A stretch of 64,000 nucleotides of DNA from Apostichopus japonicus. Its lineage: Eukaryota; Echinodermata; Holothuroidea; Aspidochirotida; Stichopodidae. The translations under genes and the position numbers were made by a program. The DNA is taken from positions 855,501 through 919,500 of the forward strand of contig NC_092571.1 in the NCBI RefSeq assembly GCF_037975245.1, given 5' to 3'. Under the pieces are notes generated by a model that was not told where the DNA came from, ran no database searches, and was given only the letters and a program-made list of their open reading frames with translations. Below are positions 23,513 through 34,767 of this stretch, piece by piece. Within the stretch, counting starts at the first letter, position 1. Each line of letters opens with the position of its first letter.

Positions 23513-23817
23513 GCCGTTAACTTTAGGAGACGGATACAGCGACGGATACGCCCGTCTTTTTTCGAGTTTAGTTTCCCGCGGGCCTCAACATATACACTGG
23601 TCCCTCGGGCAACTCCGAGAGCATATTTACAATTGGGTCAGGGTGACGGTTAAACTGGCACCACTAGGTCGTCGTGTGCCCTGGCCCTTATAACCTCCTC
23701 CCGACTTTTAAAAAGATTCGAGCTTTTCATATATAAGCCCCCAAAACTCCTGGATAGGGTTTGACAATGGACCGAGGCCCGGGGGTTGGGTTGGGAATTG
23801 CTCACTGCTGGTAGTAA
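23513..23817. other. Short spacer, no gene seen
   Basis: GC-richer unique-looking sequence between the 15-bp array and the hAT-type composite repeat. Short open frames at 23511-23693 (plus) and 23650-23883 (minus) have no recognised family. Confidence 0.4.
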
Positions 23818-23825
23818 CCAGGGGC

Positions 23826-25735
23826 GTATCCAGGATTTTCTAACCTGGGGGCGCGAATTACTATCTAAGCGGAGCGCCACCATCGGTTGGCGCGGAGCGT
23901 AAAAGAAACTTTCAGGTTTTGATACCCCCTAGATCACCGGAAATGGCACTTCTCGGGCTTGAAAATGACCAACCAGATGTACACTTTTGCCTGAGAACCA
24001 AGTATTTCCCAATATTTTTTTTTTTCATCCATAACCTTTTTGAAGATTGTAACCAGTCACACATCATGTTCGACCTCATTGCATGTCCTGTTGATCATTG
24101 CTTTTGTAGGTGATTCTATGTCACGGCCCACAATATCCGAAAGCCCCACTTTTCAAAGTTTAAAGCCCATTATTTGTTCAGAATTTGAAAATTCACATTT
24201 CTCGTGAAGAAAATCACTTCAAAACATATACATAATGTTGCACAAAATTCAATCTATGGACAACCAATATAGAAAAACCTCCTTGAACCCCTAACAGACC
24301 GGTCAAAATTGCTACGAGTAGAGGGAAGTATGATGAAGAATGTTGGTGAGGAAGTTTTCGAAAATTCAGACACAGTTAATTTATTGGTGTACAAATATTA
24401 CAACCTCTTATAACGGCAATTATAAAACTTGGTTGAAGGAAATGAAAAATAGCAGATATTTCCGATATCAGATATTTCGAAACCGAACACTACACACATA
24501 GGCGTAGGAGGCGGGGCTGCGGCCCCCCCCCCCCCAACCAAACTTGTTCCCCTGAAAATTCGGGCAATATGCTGAGAATAAATGAATAGTTTAAAAATTA
24601 TCTCCTTGGTAATTAAAATAAAGTTCTAGGCTTGGCAGACTAATTCGCCATTACTACTGTAAAAGAGAGTTTTGACATAATTAGACCTGTATGCTTTTTC
24701 TCCATCTACATAAGACATTTCGTTGTTTACATTAGCATCCTGCGGATGACTGCGCAACTTTCACGGACCGTACGGTACACGATGCCATGCGATGTAATGA
24801 CCTATGCTTGCTTATATGATATTGTATGTATGTGTGTATGTATGTGTGTATGTATGTATGTATGTATGTATATGTGATCTTCCCGCAAGCAGGAACTCGC
24901 GAAAGAAGCCATGGAGGCTTATAGACTCGCAAGCTGACCGAAGCCAATCTCTCGGCACACATCCATTTAACGTCCATGTCGGGAAGTTGTTATTGAACAA
25001 CACCCTTGCCAGACGACACACCTTGCTGTCGGCGGGGAATCGAACCGGGGATCTCATGACTGGGAGACGCCGGCGTTAACCACTAGGCTATACACTCCGC
25101 CTATTGACATTAACATGTTGAACGCGCGCTTCGCGCGCGAAAAATTTTGGTTATATTTTTCGGGCAAGTCGTTACAGCCCCCAAATCCAATTGGGCTCCT
25201 ACGCCTTTGACTACACACATAGACAGTTTTGAGGCTGTTCATTTTTGAACATGCATTTTCATGCTCACTGATATTATGTGATGTCTGCTCTTTGCTTTAC
25301 AAATTCGAACAGGCGTGTAGCGAGTAATTTGCCAACGGAGGGGCGAAGCCTGTAAGCAAACTATCTAAGCGAAGCGCCACCATGGTTTGGCGCGAAGCGT
25401 ACAAGAAAATTTTGGCCGAAAAAGCCTCCCAGATCGCTGGAAATGACACTTCCCAGGCCTTGTAAGTTGCATTTAAGCATTGTCTATTTTTAAATTACTA
25501 GCGATATCATAGAGAAAATTTGCTCGGGGGGGGGGGGCGGTCGCCCCTTCCCGAAATGCGTCATGTTCCCCGACGACTCGGTCGAGTTCAAGACCAGCCA
25601 CAGTTGGTTCCATTGCACAATTGAACAATTGTTCAAGGCGTCCATACACACACACGCGTTATGCTAGACCATATATAGTATATATATATAGATACATTAG
25701 TGAGAGAGGAAAAATGGAAACGTCAACTAGAGCAC
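23826..25735. mobile_element. Composite hAT-type repeat, copy A
   Basis: Starts GGCGTATCCAGGATTTTCTAA and runs through a C-run at about 24522, an inverted GCGCGCTTCGCGCGC patch at about 25124 and a reversed copy of the 11876-type miniature (about 25310-25545). It is collinear with copy B (28120-29757) up to GGAAACGTCAA, where they diverge. Copy A holds a SINE at 24825-25101 that B lacks. No transposase is seen. Confidence 0.8.
24825..25101 (-). mobile_element. tRNA-derived SINE with CATA tail
   Basis: Read on the minus strand, it begins GGCGGAGTGTATAGCCTAGT. The A box is TAGCCTAGTGG and the B box is a perfect GGTTCGATTCC, the internal RNA polymerase III promoter of tRNAs. A body of about 150 bp follows, then a (CATA)n tail at 24825-24872. 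TATTG flanks both ends (24820-24824, 25102-25106). The collinear copy B at about 29140 shows the empty site. It is too long and too altered to be a working tRNA. Confidence 0.9.
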
Positions 25736-26005
25736 CAATGGTGCAGAAGCTCATACCTTTTCGAGCTTAAAAATGTAGGGCCCACAAAACTTTATGACCC
25801 ACCAAATTTCCGGCCATTTTTCAGATTCCACCAATTTTGGGCCCATGAGGGATTACCCCCCCCCCTCCTCCGTTAGCAGAATACTGGCCACACCACTGGC
25901 TATAATTCCTATTTTCCCCCTTTAAATCCTGTTTTACCCACTCTCTCAAACAATACCACTGACCTACCCTATTAAACTTTCTCCCCTCTACCTGAGCAGA
26001 CTTGA
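25736..26005. other. Spacer between repeats, no gene seen
   Basis: Contains a C run at about 25857 and CCACACCACTGGCTATAA, a likely end of another decayed element. No coding is seen. Confidence 0.45.
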
Positions 26006-26997
26006 AGTATGGAACGCGAAAAGGGCAACCGTATTTCGTTGCCTAAACTAAGTTTGTTTCGTTGCCTAAACTAAGTTTGTTGCTGTCTAAACTAAAGCTG
26101 TTGCTGCTAGTTTACCATGTTGCTGTTGTTCGTTGATGTCTAAACTTACGTTGATGTCTAAAGTCACGTTGACGACTAAACGCGCCTTAATGTCTAAACT
26201 AACTCACGTTGATTTTTAAACCTTACGGTTGATGTCTAAACTCACGTTGATGTCTACACTTTCGTTGCTATCTAAAGTTCCGTTGTGAACACATTGTGAA
26301 CGAACATCATTCTTTCTTTTCCAAAAAATTATAACAATCAACCGCAAGTTGCTTCCGTGCAGTGCTAACAACATATCTATTACAGAGATTTTCATGCTAA
26401 ATACAGCCAATGATGTTTTCTCAAATTTCCCGAGATTTGTTTGGTTAATAGTCCCTTACCCATTGTCTGCAAACATGCTTGCATCTTCAGTGCTCAATGA
26501 ACGCAAAGTATGATGGTTTAACTATGTAACGCGAAAAAGGGGGGGGGGTAATCGTTAATGTCATGCCGGATTTGTAGCAACAGCCATGTAAATATCCTTA
26601 ACAACCTGATTTGTCGAACAAAATCACGTTGTTAACGATATTTACATGATAGTTGATACAACTCCGAGGACGTTATTTACATTTATATTGTTAATGTCAT
26701 ATTTGAATAATTGTTTTATCACAGAAAGTTATGAGTTGAGACAATCTATGAATTTTGCGGGAAGCTACCACAACATCTCTGATACTGAAAAGGAATTTAA
26801 ATCTCACAGTATGTTTTGTTCTCTCCATATTGAGAGTTGATAATGTAAAATGTGCATTTATACCACAGTTATTTCTTCGTTGCAAACTTGCGTAAAGTTT
26901 TGCGGTCCCTTTGACCACGTGCTTCAAGTCATGATTCTGGTGCAACACTAATTCGTGTGCATAAACTACTGCAGTCATACATCGTCAAAAGTAGTCA

Positions 26998-27333
26998 TTG
27001 AAGTTTCGACATTGCGTAAAAATGTTATTTAAATACTATAATTTTCGTGGAGTTGGTTGTTTCCAAATACTGAAAAGCATCCAGGGTAAATGTTGGATCA
27101 GTTGCTCTATGGTTGGATGTAGTCTGCGCTTCGTGAGTAACAAGAGGGGCACAGTATTGAAGTACGTAGGCAATATGACTCACAGAACTAGTTTACTAAA
27201 CCCGCCAAGCAAGTTCATTCGTAAGACCAATCCAGTTCGGAGTTCCGATTTGCGAAATGGATTGTGTTGTAAATGGAATATACACAAACCTCGCTCAGCA
27301 TTGTTAAGAATTTTAGACCAAAAAACCCGCTAA
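26998..27333 (+). other. Unassigned open frame inside the 4.9-kb element
   Basis: A 111-codon frame with a Cys-rich middle (CWISCSMVGCSLRFVSNKRG). The CxxxGC...R pattern faintly recalls a THAP zinc finger start, as in some transposases, but the downstream C-x2-H is not evident. An opposing frame at 27313-27693 overlaps its end. Either may be an exon remnant or chance. I assign no function. Confidence 0.2.
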
Positions 27334-27839
27334 CATGTTATGCAAGAAACGAATCATCCAAGATACACTCGAGTTTTGACTAAGGCTATGTGTTGTAGGT
27401 AAGGTGATATGATCTTTTCTCCACAAATTTTCAGGATATGCGCATGTGCAGTTGAAACTCCGAAGTTTGAACAGGCCTAATACAAATTGCGTGGAATTTA
27501 GCGAGATATGCACACTACATTTGCGGGGATATTTGAAGAGTTGGGGTAGCTGGTGAAATCGCTGCAGGTCAAAGCATCGAGGTACTATATACGGAGTTGG
27601 AGAGGAGGAAAGAGTGGCAGGGCAGGCGAAATGAAGGTCGGACGGCCGCCCTTGTAAAACAGCGAAGCTAGGGCACTGGATGGCATCCGCCATATATATA
27701 TACTGTGTAGAGAATTCACAAAGTACAGGCAGTGATAAGATCGAATCTTCTCAACTATAAACACTAGTAAAAGTATAGGTCATATAATAAACGCAATTGG
27801 TGTTCGATCGGGACGAAAAGATTTGTCTTTAGTAATATT

Positions 27840-28119
27840 ACTGTCATTCGTTTTACTTGATTGCCGACAATCACAACATATCCAGACATCATGTAATGGT
27901 TCAATAATTCAATTTTAAGTACAGTATTTTATGCTGGCATTTTGTCTCGACACTCGTTTTACTTGATTACCGACATTCCTAGATTATCTCTACACATTGT
28001 TGGAGGCGCTCAATGAAATCAGTTTAAAAATGCAGTATTTTTATGCTGGTACTTTGTCTAGACACTCGACGCTTTACTTGATTGCCAACATTCACAACAT
28101 ATCCAGACATGTAATCAGG
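27840..28119. repeat. About 215-bp direct repeat, left copy
   Basis: From about 27892, TAATGGTTCAATAATTCAAT runs through TGTCTAGACACTCGACG to CATATCCAGACATGTAAT. The right copy begins at 30080 after the inserted composite repeat, so an original tandem pair has been split by the insertion. Confidence 0.78.
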
Positions 28120-30079
28120 CGCGTATCCAGGATTTTCTAACCCGGGGGGCGCGAATTACTATCTAAGCGGAGCGCCACCATCGGTTGGCGCGCAGCGTAC
28201 AAGAAAATTTCTGGTTTTGATACCCCCCCAGATCACCGGAAATAGCACTTCTCGGGCTTGAAAATGACCAACCAGATGTACACTTTTGCATGAGAACCAA
28301 GTGTTTCCCAAAAGTTTTTTTCCATCCATAACCTTTTTGCAGATTGTCACCAGTCACACATCATGTTCGACCTGATTGCATGTCCTATGGATCATTGCTT
28401 TTGTAGGTGATTCTACGTCACGGCCCACAATATCCGAAAGCCCCACTTTTCAAGGTTTTAAGCCCATTATTTGGTGAGAATTTGAAAATTCACATTTCTC
28501 GTGAATAAAATCACTTCAAAACATACCCATAATGTTGCACAAAATTCAATCTATGGACAACCAATATAGAAAAACCTCCTTGAATCCCTAACAGACAGGT
28601 CAAAGTTGCACGAGTAGAGGAAAGTATGTTGAAGAATGTTGGTGAGGAAATTTTGGAAAATTCCGACACAGTTAATTTATTGGTGTAGAAATATTGCAAC
28701 CTCTTATAATGGCTATTATAAAACTTGGTTGAAGGAAATGAAAAATAGCAGATATTTCCGATATCAGGTTTATCGAAACCGAACACTACACACATAGGCG
28801 TAGGTCCCGTAGGAGGCGGTGGCTGCAGCCCCCCCCCCCTCCCCAACCCCTAACCCACAACCAAATTTTTCCCCATCTTTTTCAGGCACCTACTGGAAGA
28901 AAAATAAATGGCAACGAATAGCTTAAAAATGGATCTCCTTGGTAATTAAAATAAAGTTGTAAGCTTGGCCGACATTACTACTGTAAAAGAGTTTTGACAT
29001 AAATGGATCTGTATGATTTTTCTCCATCTACATAAGACATTTGGTTGTTTACATAGCATCGGTATACTCTGCAACTTTGACGGACCGTGCGGTACACGAT
29101 GCTATGCACTGTAATGACCGATGCTTGCTTATATGATATTGGCATTGATATGTTGAACGCGCGCTTTGCGCGCGAAAAATTTTGGCTTTTTTTTCGGGCA
29201 AGTCATTACAGCCCCCAAATCCAATTGGGCTCCTACGCCTTGAACTACACACATAGACAGTTTTTGAGGCTGTTCGTCGTGGAACATGCATTTCAATGCT
29301 CACTGATATGATGTTTTATCTGCTCTTTGCTTTACAAATTCGAACAGGCGTGTAGCGAGTAATTGCCAAGGGAGGGGCGAAGCCTGTAGGCAAACTATCT
29401 AAGCGAAGCGCCACCATGGTTTGGCGCGAAGCGTACAAGGAAAATTTTGGCCGAAAATGCCTCCCAGATCGCTGGAAATGACACTTCCCAGGCCTTGTAA
29501 GTTGCATCTAAGCATTGTCTATTTTGAAATTACTAGCGATGTCATAAAGAAAATTTGCTCGGGGGGGGGGCGGTCGCCCCCTTCCCGAAATGCGTCATGT
29601 ACCCCGACGACTCGGTTGAGTTCAAGACCAGCCACAGTTGGTTCCATATAGCACAATTGTACAATTGCTTAAGGCGTCCATACACACACACGCGTTATGA
29701 TAGACCATATATAGTATTTATATAGATACATTAGTGAGAGAGGAAAAATGGAAACGTCAAAAATGGAGTTGTCGGTGTAAGGGGTAGGGTGAGGCGCACA
29801 CCCCCTCCGTAATCCTTGATCTGTCACTGGCTACCCTGTGTATATTATAGGGATCAGCGCTTTAACTATGACTGTTCCTCTTCTCTTCCCGAGGTCTTGG
29901 CTATCTTCTACTCCCTCCTTTTTTCCTTTTTCTCTCTTTTTTCTTTTTCTTTTCCCTTCCTTCCTTTCCTCCATTTCTTTTTTCCCCCTCCTTTTCCCTT
30001 TTTTCTTCTCTTTTTTTCTCTCCTCTTTTCCTTACCCGGGGGGCGCGCGCCCCCAACGCCCCCCCCTGGATACGCACCT
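28120..30079. mobile_element. Composite hAT-type repeat, copy B
   Basis: Begins CAGGCGCGTATCCAGG and ends CCTGGATACGCACCTG, an inverted pair of ends, with GTAAT on both sides as a short candidate target duplication. The first 1.6 kb matches copy A (23826-25735) without the SINE. The last about 320 bp (29757-30075) matches 31760-32085. This suggests elements inserted within elements, now moving or duplicating as one block. Confidence 0.75.
29757..30075. repeat. Pyrimidine-rich repeat, copy 1
   Basis: Starts AAAATGGAGTTGTCGGTGTA, passes a 130-bp run of C/T and ends CCCGGGGGGCGCGCG then CCCTGGATACG. A near-identical copy is at 31760-32085. Confidence 0.85.
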
Positions 30080-30290
30080 GGTAATGGTTCAATAATTCAA
30101 TTTTAAGTACAGTATTTTATGCTGGCATTTTGTCTCGACACTCGTTTTACTTGATTACCGACATTCCCAGATTATCTCTACACATTGTTGGAGGGGCTCA
30201 ATGAAATCAGTTTAAAAATGCAGTATTTTTATGCTGGTACTTTGTCTAGACACTCGACGTTGTACTTGATTTCCGACATTCACAGCGTAT
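30080..30290. repeat. About 215-bp direct repeat, right copy
   Basis: Matches 27892-28110 with few changes (for example GACATTCCCAGATTATC against GACATTCCTAGATTATC). Confidence 0.78.
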
Positions 30291-30837
30291 ATGCATAGCC
30301 TATAAGTATAACATTATAACATTTTAAAAGTTGTTTACCGTGCAGCCTCCTATTCGTATGAGTTGTACTAACGCACATGTTATCTGATAGGCTGGCTGTG
30401 GGAGATACGGTAGCTTATAAAACAAGGTTTCCACAAGTTTGCGTTTGGTGACTCCAAATGGACTTGGACCTCCAAGACCCCTATTGTTTTTGGTGCAGGT
30501 GTGTATAGCCACGTACAATAGACTGACCTGTGTTTATTTAATGTATCAAAATGGTGGTTCGGGCCATTTCTATAGTAACAGCTAGTTCTGCTTATACTAA
30601 CACCTTTCTAGTGTACTGAAGTCATCGAAACCTCAATGCATTTTGCATTCTGGTTTACATTACGCGGTTGAGCAATTTTGAACAGCGCCGATAGCAACAA
30701 CGTAAGTTTAGACAATGACGTATGTTTAGACAACGGAAGTTAAAATAACAACGTGAGTTTGAGCAACAACGTGGTAAAACAGCAGCAACAACTTTAGTTT
30801 AGACTACAACAAACTTAGTTTAGACAACGAAATATGG

Positions 30838-31134
30838 TTGCCCTTTTCGCGTTCCATACTGAAGCACTTCTTGCCAAAATTTTTGGCTGGCTGCCTACAT
30901 ACCTCAGGCTCAAAGACTTCTAAGAATCGGCAAGTGCTGATTGGCTATAGGGCTCTCATGCTTACAGTTCAACAGTTAATAACAACTCCCAGTCCTGCTT
31001 TAATTCCACTAACAGCCTCTGCAGAGCTTAACCACAAATGTCAACAAACACTGCAGAAACTGGGAGACAAATTAAAGGAGCTTTGGCAAAAGGTGAAGGC
31101 TCAGATTTTTTTAAACAATGGGGATTCATTGTAA
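30838..31134 (+). other. Unassigned 98-codon open frame
   Basis: The frame starts inside the right end of the 4.9-kb element and ends in a Lys/Gln-rich helix-like stretch (LGDKLKELWQKVKAQ). I do not recognise it. It could be a remnant exon or chance. No splice context or partner exons were found. Confidence 0.2.
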
Positions 31135-31199
31135 TTAATTAACTTTTGACCAAAAATTATTAGGCATCATCTTATTCATACACAATCCAACAATCATCA

Positions 31200-31759
31200 G
31201 TTCAACTTTGAATATGATCCATCAAAATCTTGAGGAGATTGAGATATTTGAAAATATTACAAAGAATGACCCCTGATGACCCCCTAAATGACATTTGACC
31301 TCAATTTTCCGAACACCCCTCATAACCCTCATCCCGAGGAACGTTGTGACCAAGTTTCATTATAACTGGCCATACACTGTACGAACAGGAGCAATTTGAA
31401 AATATAGGGCGGCGGCCCGGGCCACAAAAGACCCCTAGTTGATCTTTGATCTCAAATTCATGAACACACTGAAGGTAAAACTTCCATAGTACTATCGTGA
31501 CAAACCCTCAACATTGTACCATGGAATCTGTAGGAGAAGAAGCATTTTGCGTATTTCCACAAAATGGCCCATTACGGCCCACGGGTGACCATTGACCCCA
31601 ATTTCGGACCATCTCTGATGGCCCTATACCCAATGGTCCAAGTTTCATGAAATTCCATTAAATACTGTGTGAGTGGGAGCGGTTTTACCAATTGTTGACG
31701 GATAGAGTGATAGACGCCGCACTGTAACAATAGCTCACACCAGCATGCTGGTATGAGCT
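31200..31759. repeat. Dispersed repeat with GACGGATAG tail
   Basis: Words such as TGACCCCTGATGACCCC, ATTTGACCTCAATTTTC, CCAAGTTTCATnnAA and GACGGATAGAGTGATAGACG recur within it at about 140-bp intervals. This looks like a decayed interspersed repeat. The right end AGCATGCT / GGTATGAGCT abuts the pyrimidine-rich repeat. Confidence 0.5.
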
Positions 31760-32085
31760 AAAAATGGAGTTGTCGGTGTAAGGGGTAGGGTGAGGCGCAC
31801 GTCCCCTCTGTAATCTTCGATCTGTCACTGGCTACCCTGTGTATATAATAGGGATCAGCGCTGTAATTATGACTGTTCCTCTTTCTCTTCCCGAGGTCTT
31901 GGCGTTTATCTTCTACTTCCTCCTTTTCTCCTTTTTCTCTCTTTCTTCTTTTTCTTTTCCCTTCCTTCCTCTCCTCCTTTTCTTTTTTCTCCCTCTTTTT
32001 CCCTTTTTTCTTCTCTTTTTTTCTCTCCTCTTTTCCTTACCCGGGGGGCGCGCGCCCCCAACGCCCCCTGGATACGTGCCTGGTA
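31760..32085. repeat. Pyrimidine-rich repeat, copy 2
   Basis: Collinear with 29757-30075, including the C/T run and the CCTGGATACGTGCCTGGTAA end. Confidence 0.85.
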
Positions 32086-32214
32086 ACTATTAATTTACTA
32101 TTTGTTATAGTGACACTATTCTGTATTATTAATCTCCGAACAATTCAGGCTTATTGCGGCTTACCATTTTCAAGTTTTCTTCTGAGTAATTTTACTTGAT
32201 GATTTGTTATGTTA

Positions 32215-32405
32215 TGTTAGTTTTTGTATAGCGCTTTATATGGCACAGCCATCTCAGAGCACTTTGAATCCCTGGTCATCAGGCTGGCTGCTGAGAATCC
32301 AGCGCACACAGCTTAGTTACCTCACAGGTACCCATTTATACACCTGAATGGATAGGGGCAGTCGAGATAAAAGTGCCTTGCCCAAGGACACAACATAACA
32401 GGATT
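32215..32405. repeat. SINE or LINE-tail-like dispersed repeat
   Basis: Contains GTATAGCGCTTTATATGGC, ACCCATTTATACACCTGAAT and GTGCCTTGCCCAAGGACACA. From general knowledge these words occur in widespread animal short interspersed repeats. The element seems truncated, with no pol III boxes seen. Confidence 0.55.
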
Positions 32406-33054
32406 ATATATAAAACAAAAGCATTAGCCACTCGGCCTCCACGCTCCTCTTGTTTTGCTTATTCTAAGCTATTTTTTCCTGTAAGTGCACGCCATTTTAG
32501 TATGGGAGGAGCAGAAGGGAGGGGCGGGGCAAGCACAACCACGGTCCACCCCTCTAGTTTAGTGTGCATGATCATCATCCATACCCCCATGCATTGTTTC
32601 ATGGACCGCTGGGCTATCATAGTCAAACCCGGTTACGGTGTAGCCCGTTACACCAACAGAATTGCCTGTAAGGTTTCATAATAGTATGTACGATTTTATG
32701 AAACATAAGTAAAGAAAGAGGCTTGAGACCACGACGTCAGTACCATTTGAAAAAACCTATTCTCTGGTCATTCTGTTTGCAAAAAGAATGATGATAATCT
32801 AAGAAATCAATTTAATTTTCCCTAGTTATAAAAACGTTTCATATCAGAATAATAATCTGATATATCAGAAAAATAATCTGATATACCAGATTAAGAAAAT
32901 TGTCTTTCATGGCCCTAATGGGCTTTCGTACTACGTAGTTCACCAGCTAAAGGTCCGCTTGGTTAACGGGCTCGTAGAGGGGGGGGGGGCTGGGCGTATT
33001 CTGGTTTAGTTCGGGTAGTAACCTGGGTGAGGAATCTGTGCTGGTGTATTTGTG
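32406..33054. other. Intergenic, no gene seen
   Basis: AATAATCTGATATA(T/C)CAGA repeats as a short palindromic pair at about 32847-32893. A G run lies at 32979-32988. Confidence 0.45.
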
Positions 33055-33366
33055 CGGGTAGAGTTTTCCCGGAGGTAATTGCTGGGGGTGGGGTTAATTG
33101 TCCTCGGGGGTATTTGTCCTCGTTGATGTATGTCCGGGGGTAGTTGTCCCGGGGGTAGTTGTCTGGGGGGTACTTATCCTCGGGGGTATTTGTCCTCGGT
33201 GGTGTATGTCCGGGGGGTATTTGTCCGGGGGGTAGTTGTCCTCGGAGGTATTCGTCCTCGGGGGTTTTTGTCCGGGGGGTGATTGTCCGGGGGGTACTTG
33301 TCCCGGGGGTATGAGTCCGGGGGGTATATGTCCGGGGGGTATTTGTCCGGGGGGTATTTGTCCGGC
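33055..33366 (-). repeat. 15-bp CCCCCGGACAAATAC array, minus orientation
   Basis: About 20 units of the same 15-bp motif as 23212-23512, here reading on the minus strand. Variants include GAGGACAAATACC and GACAACTACC. The Pro/Thr-rich open frames across it come from the period being a multiple of three. Confidence 0.9.
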
Positions 33367-33544
33367 AACCCACTGGACAGCTTTGGGGATGATACCAATT
33401 TTGGAGGTAGATAGTCACAATGCCTTCTGCATTTGATGTAAATGACCTCCAAAGCTGATTCTGGTCATCCTAACAGAAATTTGGTTGTCTTCGATAACTG
33501 GACTGCCATTAAATATTTGCCCTGCAGTGGTTGGTGGTAACTTA

Positions 33545-33832
33545 GTGCTAAAGTTTGGAAGGTGGCACAGGTTCAATGACTACATTGTATGAAGCATCTA
33601 TAGACACCATGAAAGGGATAAGTTTAGCACTGTTATTAACATGCCTTGTCTGTTTGGAGGCACCAAAACCAGTTAAATACATTGGCCTTGCCTTGCCTTC
33701 TGAAGGTTGTTGCACAAAATATGATTCATTTATTTGGGAAGTAATTGCTCTTTGTTCTAAATCCTTTTCTTTGGAACAATCCTTGATTTTGTCATATATA
33801 CTTATACTTGAAAGGAGTTAAAGGAATTGTCT
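33545..33832 (-). pseudogene. Coding-like fragment of unknown family
   Basis: On the minus strand about 90 codons are open, with balanced composition: SYFVQQPSEGKARPMYLTGF, then GASKQTRHVNNSAKLIPFMV, then SIDASYNVVIEPVPPSKL and a stop. Downstream, in another frame, the coding-like text GQIFNGSPVIEDNQISVRMT follows. A frameshift and stops suggest a decayed gene or retroelement part. The plus strand is also open at 33555-33821, so chance is possible. I cannot name the family. Confidence 0.3.
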
Positions 33833-34767
33833 GGTAGCCCTTAGAAGTTACCTTAAAAAACAAATAATTTTCCAAACATGTTTTCAAAATAGCAGAAAGC
33901 TTATGTTGTGTTTGACAGAGAAACAATATTTTAATCGTTTAGGATGGATATTTCATATATACTTTGAATAGTAGTGAACATGACGTCACCTTCGCAAGTG
34001 CAGAATGTGACAAACCCACGCTCCAAACAGTTCCTACAGTTATCACAACAAAACTGCATTTGAATACAGATTAATTTCTTCCTTAAGTTTTGGTGAAATT
34101 TCTTATAAATTATATATATTTTAATAAAATTGTTAAGACGTCATATACAGTAAGTAGTGCATTGGTGAGTTCGTAATTTTTGTGTAACACAAGACAAGTT
34201 TGAACATCAGACTCTTTGTTGTTTATACATTGCGCTGTCCAGCTCCAATGCGAAGCATTACTACATTCTGCTCTGACATTGATTCTGCCAAGTTTCACTT
34301 TCGCTGCTGCAAATACTTTTCAAGATTCCTTTTACTGTAAAGTTAATCCATGAGTTTTATTCCAGCGATTTCAAAGAACGGTTTAAGAACTGTGGTTTGA
34401 GAGTGAGAGTGCATTATGTGCAACGCTATGTACCAACTGGGCATGGTAGGCTGTATACATACCTTGCGATGTTTACGTAATATATAATAGGCAATCACCT
34501 GTGCGTGTACATGTGAGAGTGTATTTGCTGCGGAAATGGGGGTGTTAACTTCAAGTCGCTCGTTTTGCCTATTTGCCCGCAGTACGTCATTCACCAAATT
34601 GATGGGTTCGAACAAACAGTGCTTTTGGTGAGAAACTGGTGAATTTGAAAACCAAATTTCTACAAGAAGAAAGTGTCGAATGGGGACAATTTTCACATGG
34701 TTAGAAAAAGAAAAATAAGAACTACGAGGAAAATGTATCCAAATCTTCCACCAGACAATTCCTTTAA
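33818..34767. mobile_element. TTAA-flanked inverted-repeat element
   Basis: A 950-bp element. Its ends TTAAAGGAATTGTCTGGTAG and (reverse) TTAAAGGAATTGTCTGGTGG differ at one base in the first 20. TTAA at both borders (33818-33821, 34764-34767) fits the TTAA target of piggyBac- or Kolobok-like elements. There is no transposase; the open frame at 34343-34843 on the minus strand crosses its border and is not gene-like. Confidence 0.72.

Larger units (their letters stand above)
26006..30860. mobile_element. 4.9-kb inverted-repeat element with subterminal repeats
   Basis: The ends AGTATGGAACGCGAAAAGGG (26006) and CCCTTTTCGCGTTCCATACT (30860) are exact inverted copies, and similarity continues inward for about 200 bp (26006-26285 and 30677-30860). 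Each arm carries about ten copies of an 18-bp-like motif, GATGTCTAAACTnACGTT. Arrangements of short terminal repeats plus subterminal arrays are typical of cut-and-paste transposons. The interior (26290-27840) has short open frames on both strands that I cannot assign. A composite repeat (28120-30075) has inserted into it. No clear target duplication is seen. Confidence 0.75.

Noticed and set aside
24994-25101. tRNA gene on the minus strand
   Set aside because: A and B boxes are good, but the piece is the head of a 277-bp SINE with CATA tail and target duplication, and it cannot be folded into a standard cloverleaf with confidence.
29816-30106. Phe/Pro-rich open frames in both copies of the pyrimidine-rich repeat
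   Set aside because: They translate a C/T run in a dispersed repeat; the two copies differ in frame.
32963-33418. 151-codon Pro/Thr-rich minus-strand frame (and 23124-23459 on plus)
   Set aside because: Translations of the 15-bp CCCCCGGACAAATAC array; open because 15 is a multiple of three.
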